The translations under genes were made by a program, and so were the position numbers. This document shows positions 1-9,879 of a stretch of 64,000 nucleotides of DNA, in pieces; position 1 is the first letter of the stretch; each line of letters starts with the position of its first letter. This DNA comes from Mycolicibacterium neoaurum ATCC 25795 (GTDB lineage Bacteria > Actinomycetota > Actinomycetes > Mycobacteriales > Mycobacteriaceae), in the NCBI RefSeq assembly GCF_000691525.1, contig NZ_JMDW01000005.1:310001-374000 (forward strand), given 5' to 3'. The notes under the pieces are model-generated. The model was not told the DNA's origin. It saw nothing but the letters and a program-made list of their open reading frames with translations, and ran no database searches.

Positions 1-3000
1 ACCGGATGCCAGCGCACCGAGGCCGGGAGCCGGGATCGAGGTGTGCACACCGTCACCGAAGGAGGAGGCGTAGCCCACCACGGCGAGCACCGGCAGACCC
101 ATCTGGACCGCGAGGTCGCCTCGCGTCAGCAGAATCGTTCCGCCACCCTGGGATTCGACGAATCCGAGGCGCCGACGATCGTTGGCGCGGGAGAACTTCG
201 AATCGCTGATCCCCTTGGCGCGCATGACCTCAGTATCGGCGGTGGCCGACATGTCACCGAAGCCGGTGACGGCCTCCAGCGTCAGGTCGTCGTATCCGCC
301 GGCGACCACGAAATCGGCCTTACCCAGCTTGATCTTGTCGACGCCCTCCTCGACCGACACCGCCGCCGTCGCGCAGGCCGCGACCGGGTGGATCATCGAG
401 CCGTAGCTGCCGATGTAGGACTGCACGACATGGCCGGCGAAGACGTTCGGCAGCACCTCCTGCAGGATGTCGTTCGGCTTGCTCTGACCCAGCAGGTTGC
501 CGTGGAACATCCGCTGCATGGACGTCAGCCCACCGATACCGGTGCCCTGCGTGCAGGCCACCAGGCTCGGATGCACCCAGCGCATCAGCTCGGCCGGGGT
601 GAAGCCCGCGGTCAGGAACGCGTCCACCGTGGTGACCAGGTTCCACAACGCGAGGCGATCGACCGAACTCGCCATGTCCTGGCTGACGCCGTACACGGTC
701 GGGTCGAACCCGGTCGGCACCTGCGCGCCGACCGTGCGGGACATCTTGGCCTTGCGCGGCACCCGGATCTCGGTGCCCGCCTTGCGGGTCACCAGCCAGT
801 CACCACTGTCGGGGACCGGCGCGATCACGGTGTGTTCCGGATCGGACTGGGCGAAACCACGCGCGTCGCTCTCCGAGGACACCACGAAGCTGAAGTCCTT
901 GTCGAGGAACACCGAAACCAGCAGCGGTGTGGTGTGATCCGCGGTGATCGCACCATCGTCGATGAACTCGCGGATACCGACCTTGGCCACCACGGCGTCG
1001 TGGTAGCGCTCGACCAGTTCGGATTCGTCGACCAGGTCACCGGTCTCGGTGTCGTACCAGCCCGGCTTGGGATCGTCTTCCCACTTGACCATTCCGGTGG
1101 TCCAGGCCAGTTCCAGGACGCCGGCCGCGGACAGTTCGCCGTCGACCTCCATCTCGAAGCGGGTCCGCGACGAACCATACGGGCCGAGTTCGGCACCACC
1201 GACGATGACGACCATATCGGCCGGATCGACGTCCAGATCGTCCCAGGCCGGAGCCGGGGCCGCCTGGTAGCCGCGCGGCGGCGAGGGCAGCGCCCGGATG
1301 GTCCCGGCCTCGTCCTCGTCATCCTCGTCGGAACCGGCCGAGGCCATTTCCTCACGAGCCTTGGCGGCCAACTCCGCCATGTCGATCTCGATCTCGCCGA
1401 GGCCGCCGGTCATGTCGACCTGGATCGGCTCACGCGCGGCGGCGACCTTGGAGTTGATATCGCACAGCGACAACAACATCGAGGCCATCTCTTCGGTCGT
1501 GTAGGTGGTCAGACCCGCCTCTTCCACCGCGCCGACGATCGCGTCGTTGTGACCCATCAGGCCGGTGCCCTTGGTCCAGCCGATCAACGCGTGCGCCAGC
1601 GAAACCCGCTGGCTCCACGAGGATTCGGCCTTCCACCGGGTGACGACGGCGTCGAGGGCCGCCTTGGCCTCGCCGTAGGCGCCGTCCCCGCCGAACATGC
1701 CGCGGTTGGGCGAACCCGGCAGCACGACGTGCAGGCGGGAGGCGATATCGCGCTCGGAGCCGATGTGCGACAGGCCGGCGATGAGCCGCTGCACGGCCCA
1801 CAGCAAGACCTTCATCTCCATCTCGGAGCGCGCACCCGCCTCCGACAGGTCCCCGCTGACCCGCGGTGCGGCGAACGGGAACAGCAGCGTCGGGTTCTGC
1901 GCGTCCTTGAGGTGGATGGCCTTGGGCCCCAGGTTCTCGGTCTGCTCGCTGCCGACCCACTCGACCAATGCGTCGATATCGGCGTAGGAGGCCATGTTGG
2001 CAGGCACCACCCACAGCGTCGCGTCGAAGCGGGCACTGTCGCGATACAGCTTGCGGTAGAACGCCAACCGATCGTCGTCCAGGCGTGAGGTGGTCGCGAT
2101 CACGGTCGCGCCGCCCTCCAGCAGCTGGGCGACCACCGATGCGGCGATCGAGCCCTTGGAGGCACCGGTCACGACGGCCACCTCGTTGGCGTAGCCGCCC
2201 TTGTCCGGGTTCTCCGCACCGGCGGCAGCGCGGCCGTACAGCGCAGCGTGGACATTGCGGCCGGCGGCCAGGGCCTTGCCCTGCCACCAGCTGGCCTGGG
2301 TCCCGACGACGTTGCCGGCACCCTCGAAACGCTCGGACAACCGCTGCCAGTCGGAGTCGATCTCGCTCTCGTCGAGCAGCCACAGCCGGGCCAGATCCTC
2401 ACGGGCGCTTGCCCACCGGTCGTCGAAAACGACGGCCTTGCGGGCGTCGAATACCGGGGAGACCAGGCGCGGCCAGTCCGATCCGAGTTCGGTGGTCACC
2501 AGGTCGATCAGATCGGCGTCGCTGACGGTCTCCGGAGCGCTGACCGGGCTGTCCAGGCCCAGCTGGCCCAGGATGGTGCGGGCCGCGTTGGCCAGCACAC
2601 CGTTGGGTCCGGTGACCTGCTCGGCGAATTCGCCGAGGGCTGCCGAATCCACCACGCCGCCACCGGCGGCGCCGGAGGACGGCAGGCTCACCGCGATGCC
2701 CTTGCGTGCACCCACCGCGGCGACCGCGGCATCGATGACCTTGTCGACCGAGGCCGCATCGGCAAGGGCGCCCTCGTGCAGACCGCCCATGTTGCCACCG
2801 CGGACGCTGGAGCCCTCGCGGGTACCCAGCGCGACCTCGGCGGTCACGTGCTTGGCCCAGCCCGGCCCCAGTTCCCATGTCTTGGCGACACGTTCGGCGA
2901 TGTAGGCCGGACGCTTGCCCGAGGGGCCGAAGACGGTCCGCAGCTGATCGTTGATCGAGTCCGACAGCACCGGGCCGAACGGCTTGTAGGTGCGGGCCAG

Positions 3001-6000
3001 CTTGGTCACCTGCGTCTTGAGACCGGACAGATCGGCCTCGGCGGCGCCGTCGATGGCGCCGAGGTTCAGCTCGGAGCCCAGGTCGACCAGCATCTGGTTG
3101 CGGCGCGAGGACGCGCCGTCGGTGATCGACTCGATGGAGTCCAGCGGTTCGATCTGGTCGATGCGCATCTTCGCTGCCAGCGCGATGAGCACCAGCGTGG
3201 CATCGGCCGCGTCGAAGGTGATGTCATCCGGACGCGGTCCACCCGACGGGGCGGCCGCGGGGGCCGGGGCGGCGGCCGGAGCCGCTGCCGCGGGCGCCGA
3301 CTCGGGAGCCGAGGCAACCGCCGGGATCTCCTCGACCTCGGGCTCGGGATCGGTGTCGGTGGCGAACAGCACCGCGGCGTCACGCTCGGCGTTGAGCACC
3401 TCGGTGGTGCTGTGCGAGTACTCCGGCAACTTCAGCGTGTTGGTCGCCAGGCCGGCCACCGTCGGCGCGGTCTTCACACCGATCTCGACGAACCGCTCGA
3501 CACCGAGGCCACCTGCGGCCTCCTCGATGAACAGCAGGTCCTGGGTCTCGATCCAGCGCACCGGGCTGGCGAACTGCCAGGCCAGCAACTCGATGACGAT
3601 CTTGCGCATCAGCTCACGCGGACGCTCGTTACGCCAGGTGTCGTAATCGGCGAGCACCTCGTCCAGCGGCTCGGCGGGCACCAGATCGCGGATCTCCTGG
3701 ATGAAGTCACGATCCAGGGTGAACGGACGCGGCACCAGGTTCGGGATGTACTTGCCCACCAGCAGTTCCGGGTCGGCATCGGTGGGCATCACGCGCTCCA
3801 GCGAGCGCCGGAAGTCGGCGACGCCGACACGCAGCACCTCGGAGTGGAACGGCACGTCGATACCGGGAACCAGGATGAACGACCGCTTGCCGCCGCTGAT
3901 CTCGCGACGCCGCTCGATCTCCTCCTCCAGGGCCTCCAGGCCGCGGACCGTACCGGCGATGGCGTACTGGGAGCCACGCAGGTTGAAGTTCACGATCTGC
4001 AGGAATTCCCCGGTGCGCTCGGAGATCTCGGCGACGAAGGCGGTGACGTCGTCATCGTCGAGGTCGATCTGCGACGGTCGGATCGCGGCCAACCGGTAGT
4101 TGGACCGACCCTTCTCGTCACGCGGGACGATGTCGTGCATCTTGGAGCCGCGGTGGAACACGACCTCCAGCAGCGCCGGCAGTTCGTAGACGCCCGACAC
4201 ACAGGCCAGCGCGGTGTACTCACCGACGGAGTGACCGCAGGCGATGGCACCTTCGACGAACGCACCCTGCTCGCGCATCTCGGCGACCTGCGCGGCGGCC
4301 ACGGTGGCCATGGCGACCTGGGTGAACTGCGTCAGGTACAGCACGCCCTCGGGATGGTGGTAATGCACACCGGAGGCAATCAGGCTGGTCGGGTTGTCCT
4401 TGACCACGTGCAGCACCGAGAAGCCCAGCGTGTCGCGGGTGAACTTGTCGGCGATGTCCCACACCTTGCGGGCGGCCTTGGACCGGGCCCGGACCTCCAT
4501 GCCCATGCCCTTGTGCTGAATGCCCTGACCGGGGAAGGCGTAGACCGTCTTCGGCGCGGCCAGCTGCGCCGAGGCGGCCATCACCAGATCGCCGCCGACC
4601 TTGGCGGTCACCTCGATGATCTCCGCGCCGCGGTCGATGCCGACCCGGTCGACACGGAACTCGATCTCGTCGCCCGGCAGCACCATGCCCAGGAAACGGG
4701 AGGTCCAGCCCACCAGACGAGCCGGCGGGGTGGCGCGGCCGTCGGTGGCGGTGACGACGTGCTGCGCGGCGGCCGAGAGCCACATGCCGTGCACGATCGG
4801 GCCCTTCAGGCCCGCGAGAAGCGCTGCGGCGCGGTCGGTATGGATCGGGTTGTGATCACCGGACACCACGGCGAACGCGCTCATATCGGTGGGCGCGGTC
4901 AAGGTGACGTCACGACGACGGCGACGCGGGGTATCGGTCGCGTTGTCGGTCATCGCACCACCGGCGCGAATCGGATCCTCCAACTCGACGGCTCCGGTGC
5001 GGCCACGGATGGCGAAACGCTCGACCAGCCGGGCCAATTCGGTGCCCTGCGCGTCACTGATCACGACCTCGACCGGCACGACGCGGCCGACCTCGGTGTC
5101 GATGGCGGCCGAAGCCGTTGCGGTGACCGTCAATTCGGCGGCGTCCTTGGGCATCGGCGCCAGCAGGTGGGCGGCGTGATCCAGGTGCACCAGGCTCAGC
5201 AGCCCCTCGATCACCGGGAAGCCTGCCTCGGTGACCGCGGCGCCGATGGTGGCGAACACCGCGGGCCAGCACTTGCCGACCAGGGCGTCCGGAACCAGGG
5301 TCAGTCCGGGGGCAAGCGGGGCGCCGAAGGTGGCGGTGACACCGGTGTGGTCGGCGACCTCCTCGGGATCCCAGCCGACGGTGACGGTCGCGGTGTTGTC
5401 GACGACGGCAGGCAGTGCGTCGACACCGTCGACGCCGGCGGCGATGGCCAGCACGGCGCGCATGGCCGCGGCGGCATCCTCGGTGGTGACGACCGGCATA
5501 CCACCATTGACGGTGGCGGCGGGCAGCGTGAGCTTGATGTCGATCCAGATGTCGCTCAGCGGAACGCTCAGCGTCACACCCTCGTCGGTGAGCTCGAGGC
5601 GAGAGCCGGTGGACGGGTGTGTCGCGGCGCGGTTCTCGTTGACCTGCCATTCGCCCGGGGCGCCGATCCGGTGCACCGGGTTGATCGCGGTGCGGCCTGC
5701 CCACAGCACATCGGGCGAATCCAGCACCACCGCAATGGGTCCGGTGGCACCGGGATTGGCCTGCCGGCGCGAGACGACCGGCACCGGTGTGGCGCCGGAG
5801 GCGACGACCTCGTCGATCGCGGCCTGCTCGAAGCGATCGAGCAGTTCACCGACGGGCTCGTCGACGCGGGTGATACCCGCGACGGCGGCGGTGCCGGGGA
5901 TGATGCAGACCTGGTCGGCGGTGTAGCGGGCGTCGTGTGCCTGCCACAGCGAGTCGCTGCGCCACCAGCGGCGGACGTCCTTGTCGATCACGGGCACGAA

Positions 6001-8553
6001 GTTCACCGGCTTGCCCGGCGTCTTGCACAGCGTGACGAAGAACGGGACGTCGGCCGGGTGCAGCTTGAGGGTCTCGGCGTCCGGGTACCGGTTGAGCAGC
6101 GTGTCGACGGCGGCGGCCGGATGCTCCAGCAGCGCAACACCTTCGGGGCTCTTGGCGAAGAGGGTTTCGATCGGGCCGGAATCCTTGGGATGCAGGCGGG
6201 CCTCGGCGCGCTTGAGCATCTCCTCGAAACGGTCGCGCCAGGTGATGTCCAGCCACGGCGAGTCCTCGGACTTGGTGTCCGCGGTCGAGTCGCCGTCGCC
6301 GATGGCCAACTCCACGTAGCGGTCCAGCCACTGCAGGTAGGTCATATCGGCGAGGTCACCGAAGTACGGCTTGGCGGTATCGGCCATCGCGGCGATGATC
6401 TCGTCGCGGCGCTCGGCCACCGCGTCGGCGTCGCCGGCGACATCGTCGAGCAGCCGCCCGCAGCGGGAGGCGGTGTTGTCGATCTCGTGGATGTCGGCAC
6501 CGAGCTGGCTACGCCCGGATGCCATGCCGCCCTGGGCCTTTCCGGCGCCCACCCAGACATCGGTGCCCTTGGTGTCGACCAGCAGTTGCTTGACCGCCGG
6601 TGAGGTGGTGGCCTCAAGGGTGGCCATCGCGGCGGTGCCGACGAGGATGCCGTCTACCGGCATCAGCGGGAAGCCGTAGGTCTGCGACCAACGGCCGGCC
6701 AGGTAGTCCGCGGCCCGCTCGGGGGTGCCGATGCCGCCACCGACGCAGATGGTGATGTTGGACAGCTTGCGTAGGTCGGCGTAGGTGCTCAGGAGCAGAT
6801 CGTCGAGGTCCTCCCACGAGTGGTGACCACCGGCGCGGCCGCCCTCGATATGGGCGATGACGTCCTTGTCGGGCACCTCGGCGGCGATCTTGATGACGGC
6901 CTTGATCTGGTCGACGGTGCCCGGCTTGAACACCACGTGGGTGATGCCGATCTCGTTGAGCTCCTCGATCAGCGCGACGGCCTCGTCGAGCTCGGGGATG
7001 CCAGCGGTGACGACCACACCGTCGATGGGCGCACCGGACTGGCGCGCCTTCTGCACGATGCGCTTGCCGCCGAGCTGCAGCTTCCACAGGTAGGGGTCCA
7101 GGAACAGCGAGTTGAACTGGATGGCCCGGCCCGGCTCCAACAGCTCGGCCAGATCCTCCAGCCGGTCCTCGAAGATCTTCTCGGTGACCTGGCCGCCACC
7201 GGCCAGCTCGGCCCAGTGGCCGGCGTTGGCCGCCGCGGCGACGATCTTGGCGTCCACGGTGGTCGGGGTCATCCCGGCCAGCAGGATCGGCGACCGGCCG
7301 GTGAGGCGGGTGAACTTGGTGGACAGTTTCACCGAGCCGTCGGGCAGGGTGACCGTCGACGGCGCGTAGCTGGTCCACGGGGCGGGCACCTCGGGCACGG
7401 CGCCCACGGTGAACAGGCTGCGCTGGCCCGCGCGGGTGGCGGCGGGCACGATGCCGATGCCGAGTCCGCGGATGACCGGCGCGGTCAGCCTGGTGAGGGT
7501 GTCGGCGGGGCCGAGGTCGATGATCCAGCGGGCGCCCGCGGTGTGCAGCGCCTCGACGTCGGCGACCCAGTCGATCGGGCTGACGAAGATGGACTCGGTC
7601 ATCGCGTGGGCGAGTTCGGTGTCGATACCGCACTTGGCGGCCCAGCGGTCGACCAGCGCGACACCGTCGGCCAAGCGCGGGGTGTGGAAGCCGACCTCGA
7701 CCTGGATGGGGTTGAAGACGGGCGCGAACACCGCGCCACCGCGCAGCTTGTTCTTGCGCTCGGCCTCTTCCTTCTCGGTGATCTTCGAGCAGTACAGCTC
7801 GAAGCGACCGAGCTGTTCGGGTGTGCCGGTGATGACCACCGAGCGGCGGCCGTTGCGGATCGAGAGCACCGGTGGCAGCACGGTGCGCACGTCGGTCGAG
7901 AAATCTTCGAGCAGTTCGGCGATCCGGGCCGGGTCGACGTTGGTCACCGAAACCATCGGCGACTTGTCACCGCGGCCGACCATGCCGCGCCGGCGCGAGA
8001 CCAGCGAACCCGCGGCACCGATCAGCTGCAGCAGGGCGAGCAGCTCCGCGTCGCGGGTGCCCTTCGCCTTCAGCGACTCGACGCCAAGGATGCCCTGGGA
8101 ATGGCCGGCCATGGCGACCGGCGGGGTGCCCATCAGGTCGAGGCCCTGACGGGTCAGCGCACGGATGGCGGCCATCTGGGTCAGCAGGATGCCGGGGCCG
8201 GAGATGGCGGCGGTGGTGAGCTGCTTGGTGTCGGGCAGCGGTTCCTCGGCGGCCAGCGCGCGAACCCACTGCAGCGGCTCGAAGCCGATCGGGCGGACGA
8301 CGACGAGCTCCCTGGCGACGGGCTCGAGCAGTAACGCTGCCTCGCCGACGAGTTCGCTCAGCTCGGACTCGATGCCGGCGGAGCTGACCAGCTCCTCCAG
8401 GCTCTCCAGCCAGGCGCCGCCCTGTCCGCCGAATGCCACGGCATACGGCTCGCCGGCATTGAGCAGATCGACCAGAGCGTGCGCGCCACCCAACGAACCA
8501 TCCTTCAAGCCGTTCTTACCGGCCGTCACCCTGTCGTGTTCGTTGATCGTCAC
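1..8553 (-). CDS. fas: Type I fatty acid synthase, C-terminus off the left edge
   Basis: Multidomain cytosolic synthase making C16-C26 acyl-CoAs, the primers for mycolic acids. 2851 codons are present; the family is about 3,090 aa, so roughly 240 C-terminal residues are missing. Domain order: acyltransferase with GHSQG (Ser152); FMN enoylreductase with an AGGGQ segment and GGRAGGHHSWED; hot-dog dehydratase with SGDHNPIH; malonyl/palmitoyl transferase with FPGQG and GHSVGEY (Ser1442); an Ala/Pro linker (about 3240-3320); acyl carrier domain with DGASSRRNQ (Ser1815/1816 the likely phosphopantetheine site); ketoreductase with VVTGASKGSIA; ketosynthase with PVAACATAA (Cys2727). The GTG start at 8553 has GGGAGAG upstream. 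In mycobacteria acpS usually follows directly and is expected beyond position 1. The large plus-strand ORFs opposite are GC-driven shadows. Confidence 0.98.
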   Translation of the reverse strand, partial: MTINEHDRVTAGKNGLKDGSLGGAHALVDLLNAGEPYAVAFGGQGGAWLESLEELVSSAGIESELSELVGEAALLLEPVARELVVVRPIGFEPLQWVRALAAEEPLPDTKQLTTAAISGPGILLTQMAAIRALTRQGLDLMGTPPVAMAGHSQGILGVESLKAKGTRDAELLALLQLIGAAGSLVSRRRGMVGRGDKSPMVSVTNVDPARIAELLEDFSTDVRTVLPPVLSIRNGRRSVVITGTPEQLGRFELYCSKITEKEEAERKNKLRGGAVFAPVFNPIQVEVGFHTPRLADGVALVDRWAAKCGIDTELAHAMTESIFVSPIDWVADVEALHTAGARWIIDLGPADTLTRLTAPVIRGLGIGIVPAATRAGQRSLFTVGAVPEVPAPWTSYAPSTVTLPDGSVKLSTKFTRLTGRSPILLAGMTPTTVDAKIVAAAANAGHWAELAGGGQVTEKIFEDRLEDLAELLEPGRAIQFNSLFLDPYLWKLQLGGKRIVQKARQSGAPIDGVVVTAGIPELDEAVALIEELNEIGITHVVFKPGTVDQIKAVIKIAAEVPDKDVIAHIEGGRAGGHHSWEDLDDLLLSTYADLRKLSNITICVGGGIGTPERAADYLAGRWSQTYGFPLMPVDGILVGTAAMATLEATTSPAVKQLLVDTKGTDVWVGAGKAQGGMASGRSQLGADIHEIDNTASRCGRLLDDVAGDADAVAERRDEIIAAMADTAKPYFGDLADMTYLQWLDRYVELAIGDGDSTADTKSEDSPWLDITWRDRFEEMLKRAEARLHPKDSGPIETLFAKSPEGVALLEHPAAAVDTLLNRYPDAETLKLHPADVPFFVTLCKTPGKPVNFVPVIDKDVRRWWRSDSLWQAHDARYTADQVCIIPGTAAVAGITRVDEPVGELLDRFEQAAIDEVVASGATPVPVVSRRQANPGATGPIAVVLDSPDVLWAGRTAINPVHRIGAPGEWQVNENRAATHPSTGSRLELTDEGVTLSVPLSDIWIDIKLTLPAATVNGGMPVVTTEDAAAAMRAVLAIAAGVDGVDALPAVVDNTATVTVGWDPEEVADHTGVTATFGAPLAPGLTLVPDALVGKCWPAVFATIGAAVTEAGFPVIEGLLSLVHLDHAAHLLAPMPKDAAELTVTATASAAIDTEVGRVVPVEVVISDAQGTELARLVERFAIRGRTGAVELEDPIRAGGAMTDNATDTPRRRRRDVTLTAPTDMSAFAVVSGDHNPIHTDRAAALLAGLKGPIVHGMWLSAAAQHVVTATDGRATPPARLVGWTSRFLGMVLPGDEIEFRVDRVGIDRGAEIIEVTAKVGGDLVMAASAQLAAPKTVYAFPGQGIQHKGMGMEVRARSKAARKVWDIADKFTRDTLGFSVLHVVKDNPTSLIASGVHYHHPEGVLYLTQFTQVAMATVAAAQVAEMREQGAFVEGAIACGHSVGEYTALACVSGVYELPALLEVVFHRGSKMHDIVPRDEKGRSNYRLAAIRPSQIDLDDDDVTAFVAEISERTGEFLQIVNFNLRGSQYAIAGTVRGLEALEEEIERRREISGGKRSFILVPGIDVPFHSEVLRVGVADFRRSLERVMPTDADPELLVGKYIPNLVPRPFTLDRDFIQEIRDLVPAEPLDEVLADYDTWRNERPRELMRKIVIELLAWQFASPVRWIETQDLLFIEEAAGGLGVERFVEIGVKTAPTVAGLATNTLKLPEYSHSTTEVLNAERDAAVLFATDTDPEPEVEEIPAVASAPESAPAAAAPAAAPAPAAAPSGGPRPDDITFDAADATLVLIALAAKMRIDQIEPLDSIESITDGASSRRNQMLVDLGSELNLGAIDGAAEADLSGLKTQVTKLARTYKPFGPVLSDSINDQLRTVFGPSGKRPAYIAERVAKTWELGPGWAKHVTAEVALGTREGSSVRGGNMGGLHEGALADAASVDKVIDAAVAAVGARKGIAVSLPSSGAAGGGVVDSAALGEFAEQVTGPNGVLANAARTILGQLGLDSPVSAPETVSDADLIDLVTTELGSDWPRLVSPVFDARKAVVFDDRWASAREDLARLWLLDESEIDSDWQRLSERFEGAGNVVGTQASWWQGKALAAGRNVHAALYGRAAAGAENPDKGGYANEVAVVTGASKGSIAASVVAQLLEGGATVIATTSRLDDDRLAFYRKLYRDSARFDATLWVVPANMASYADIDALVEWVGSEQTENLGPKAIHLKDAQNPTLLFPFAAPRVSGDLSEAGARSEMEMKVLLWAVQRLIAGLSHIGSERDIASRLHVVLPGSPNRGMFGGDGAYGEAKAALDAVVTRWKAESSWSQRVSLAHALIGWTKGTGLMGHNDAIVGAVEEAGLTTYTTEEMASMLLSLCDINSKVAAAREPIQVDMTGGLGEIEIDMAELAAKAREEMASAGSDEDDEDEAGTIRALPSPPRGYQAAPAPAWDDLDVDPADMVVIVGGAELGPYGSSRTRFEMEVDGELSAAGVLELAWTTGMVKWEDDPKPGWYDTETGDLVDESELVERYHDAVVAKVGIREFIDDGAITADHTTPLLVSVFLDKDFSFVVSSESDARGFAQSDPEHTVIAPVPDSGDWLVTRKAGTEIRVPRKAKMSRTVGAQVPTGFDPTVYGVSQDMASSVDRLALWNLVTTVDAFLTAGFTPAELMRWVHPSLVACTQGTGIGGLTSMQRMFHGNLLGQSKPNDILQEVLPNVFAGHVVQSYIGSYGSMIHPVAACATAAVSVEEGVDKIKLGKADFVVAGGYDDLTLEAVTGFGDMSATADTEVMRAKGISDSKFSRANDRRRLGFVESQGGGTILLTRGDLAVQMGLPVLAVVGYASSFGDGVHTSIPAPGLGALASG

Positions 8554-9106
8554 GTCGTGTTCTCTCCCTCGGTGCAGTCTTTGTCGCACTCACGCTTGTC
8601 GTACCCGTGTGCCGCGGCGTCGCGGCGGGAAGCGAATCGGTCCCCCGCGGTCCGATTCGTCCGGTGGTCTGTGGTCTGTGTGACGATTCAGCTCTGAATC
8701 GTCGGCGGGCCGGTGTACGTCCGGGGCTGTCCGGGTATCGATGGATCCGGTCCTGGACGTGTCCGACGGCCAATCCCGCCCCACTAAGAGTGTCATAAGG
8801 ATCGGGGTCGTTTTTCGCGTTCAAATGGTTACTGGCGAGTTCTACGCCTGGGTAACCAGATGTTGGGTAACGATGGTCACAACGGTGTTCAAAGGCGTCC
8901 GGGACAAACGTCCTGCATGCGGGTGGTTACGGTCGAGTAGCTATAACTTCCCAGATCAGCGCGATGCCGTTATCAAATCGTTATCTAAGAATTCGGCGGC
9001 CTGCGCCGCCGCATGGCGCGTCGGCGAGCTCGGCTGAAAAGAGACACTCGGACCGAAAGTGTCTGTTGTCGCGATCCGATGAGTTTGCCGAGTTTGCTGG
9101 AAATTA
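8554..9106. promoter_or_regulatory. fas upstream region with inverted repeat
   Basis: This 553-bp stretch has no convincing gene. It contains the inverted repeat TGGTTAC (8826-8832) and GTAACCA (8852-8858), a further GGGTAAC at about 8865-8871 and a doubled GTTATC at about 8969-8986. In mycobacteria the TetR-family regulator FasR is known to bind inverted repeats in the fas promoter; matching this repeat to FasR is inference. A GC stem (GGCGGC-CTGC-GCCGCC, 8995-9010) lies just downstream of the merR stop and may help terminate it, although no T-run follows. Confidence 0.5.
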
Positions 9107-9646
9107 TTACTGATCGGTAAGTTTTGGTTCGCATCCGGACGCCGTCGATGCCGCTTCGGACAACCGCTCACGCATCAGCCGCTCCACCCGCCCGGTCACC
9201 AGACCGATCAGATCCTCGGCACCGACGACGCCGGGGGGCGCGAGACGCCACGCAGAGACGGCCTCGGAAGCCAACGAATCCGCGCAGTCGCCGATGGTTT
9301 CGGAAATCGCGGCAGAAGCGTCTGCGTACTCACGCGGATCGAGGTGCACGCCGTCGGCGGGTTGCCGCGGTCGCAGGATCGCCGCGTCCAACCCGAGTGC
9401 GTCGCGCAGATCGCGACCGGCACGTGCGGCCTCGAAGAATTCGGCGATGTGTGCCGACGTGAAGCCCCGTGCGAGCAATCGATTGATGGCCTGCAGCTGG
9501 ACCAGATGCACGGCATCGTAGAAAGCCGCACGCCCCACCCGGCGCGGCGGATCCAGCAACCCACGTTCGCGGTAGGCACGGATATTGCGCGCGCTGACCC
9601 CGGACGCACGCGCGAGGTCGTGCAGGCGATATTCGGTCAGCGCCAA
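9107..9646 (-). CDS. MerR-family transcriptional regulator
   Basis: A 179-aa DNA-binding regulator. The N-terminus carries a MerR winged helix (EYRLHDLARASGVSARNIRA, then YRERGLL and GRAAFYD), followed by helical segments and an acidic C-terminal half with no Cys metal-binding loop, so a metal sensor is unlikely. The open frame extends upstream to 9853, but MerR proteins begin just before the EYRLHDL segment. I therefore prefer the TTG at 9646, with GGTGGTGA six bases upstream. It diverges from the MFS permease and probably controls it, which is typical for this family. The ligand is unknown. Confidence 0.85.
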   Translation of the reverse strand: MALTEYRLHDLARASGVSARNIRAYRERGLLDPPRRVGRAAFYDAVHLVQLQAINRLLARGFTSAHIAEFFEAARAGRDLRDALGLDAAILRPRQPADGVHLDPREYADASAAISETIGDCADSLASEAVSAWRLAPPGVVGAEDLIGLVTGRVERLMRERLSEAASTASGCEPKLTDQ

Positions 9647-9879
9647 GCGGTCACCACCGCACGCAAGCCGCCGACAAGCACGGTCATGATCACACTGTAG
9701 CGCGCAACTGTGCAGGTTGAGCAAACTGATAAAAGGCTTAGAAACAGCACCGATGCCGGACCTGGCAACCCGGTGAGAGATGTCACCGGAAAAAGATTCG
9801 CAATTCATCCCATCAATTTGGGACCATCTTTGCAGCCAAAGTGATACGACCACCCGAGACGACGGAAGGGGCCGGTGCC
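9647..9879. promoter_or_regulatory. Divergent merR/MFS promoter region
   Basis: A 233-bp spacer between the divergent regulator and transporter starts. The in-frame GTG at 9841 has no ribosome binding site, while GTG 9880 has GGAAGGGG at 9864-9871. I see no clean MerR dyad with the usual long spacer. Confidence 0.35.

Noticed and set aside
2248..6603. Very long plus-strand ORF (1451 codons) and other long ORFs opposite fas
   Set aside because: The translations are low-complexity Arg/His/Gly/Asp-rich with no domain, and the minus strand encodes an unbroken FAS-I. It is a GC-driven antisense shadow.
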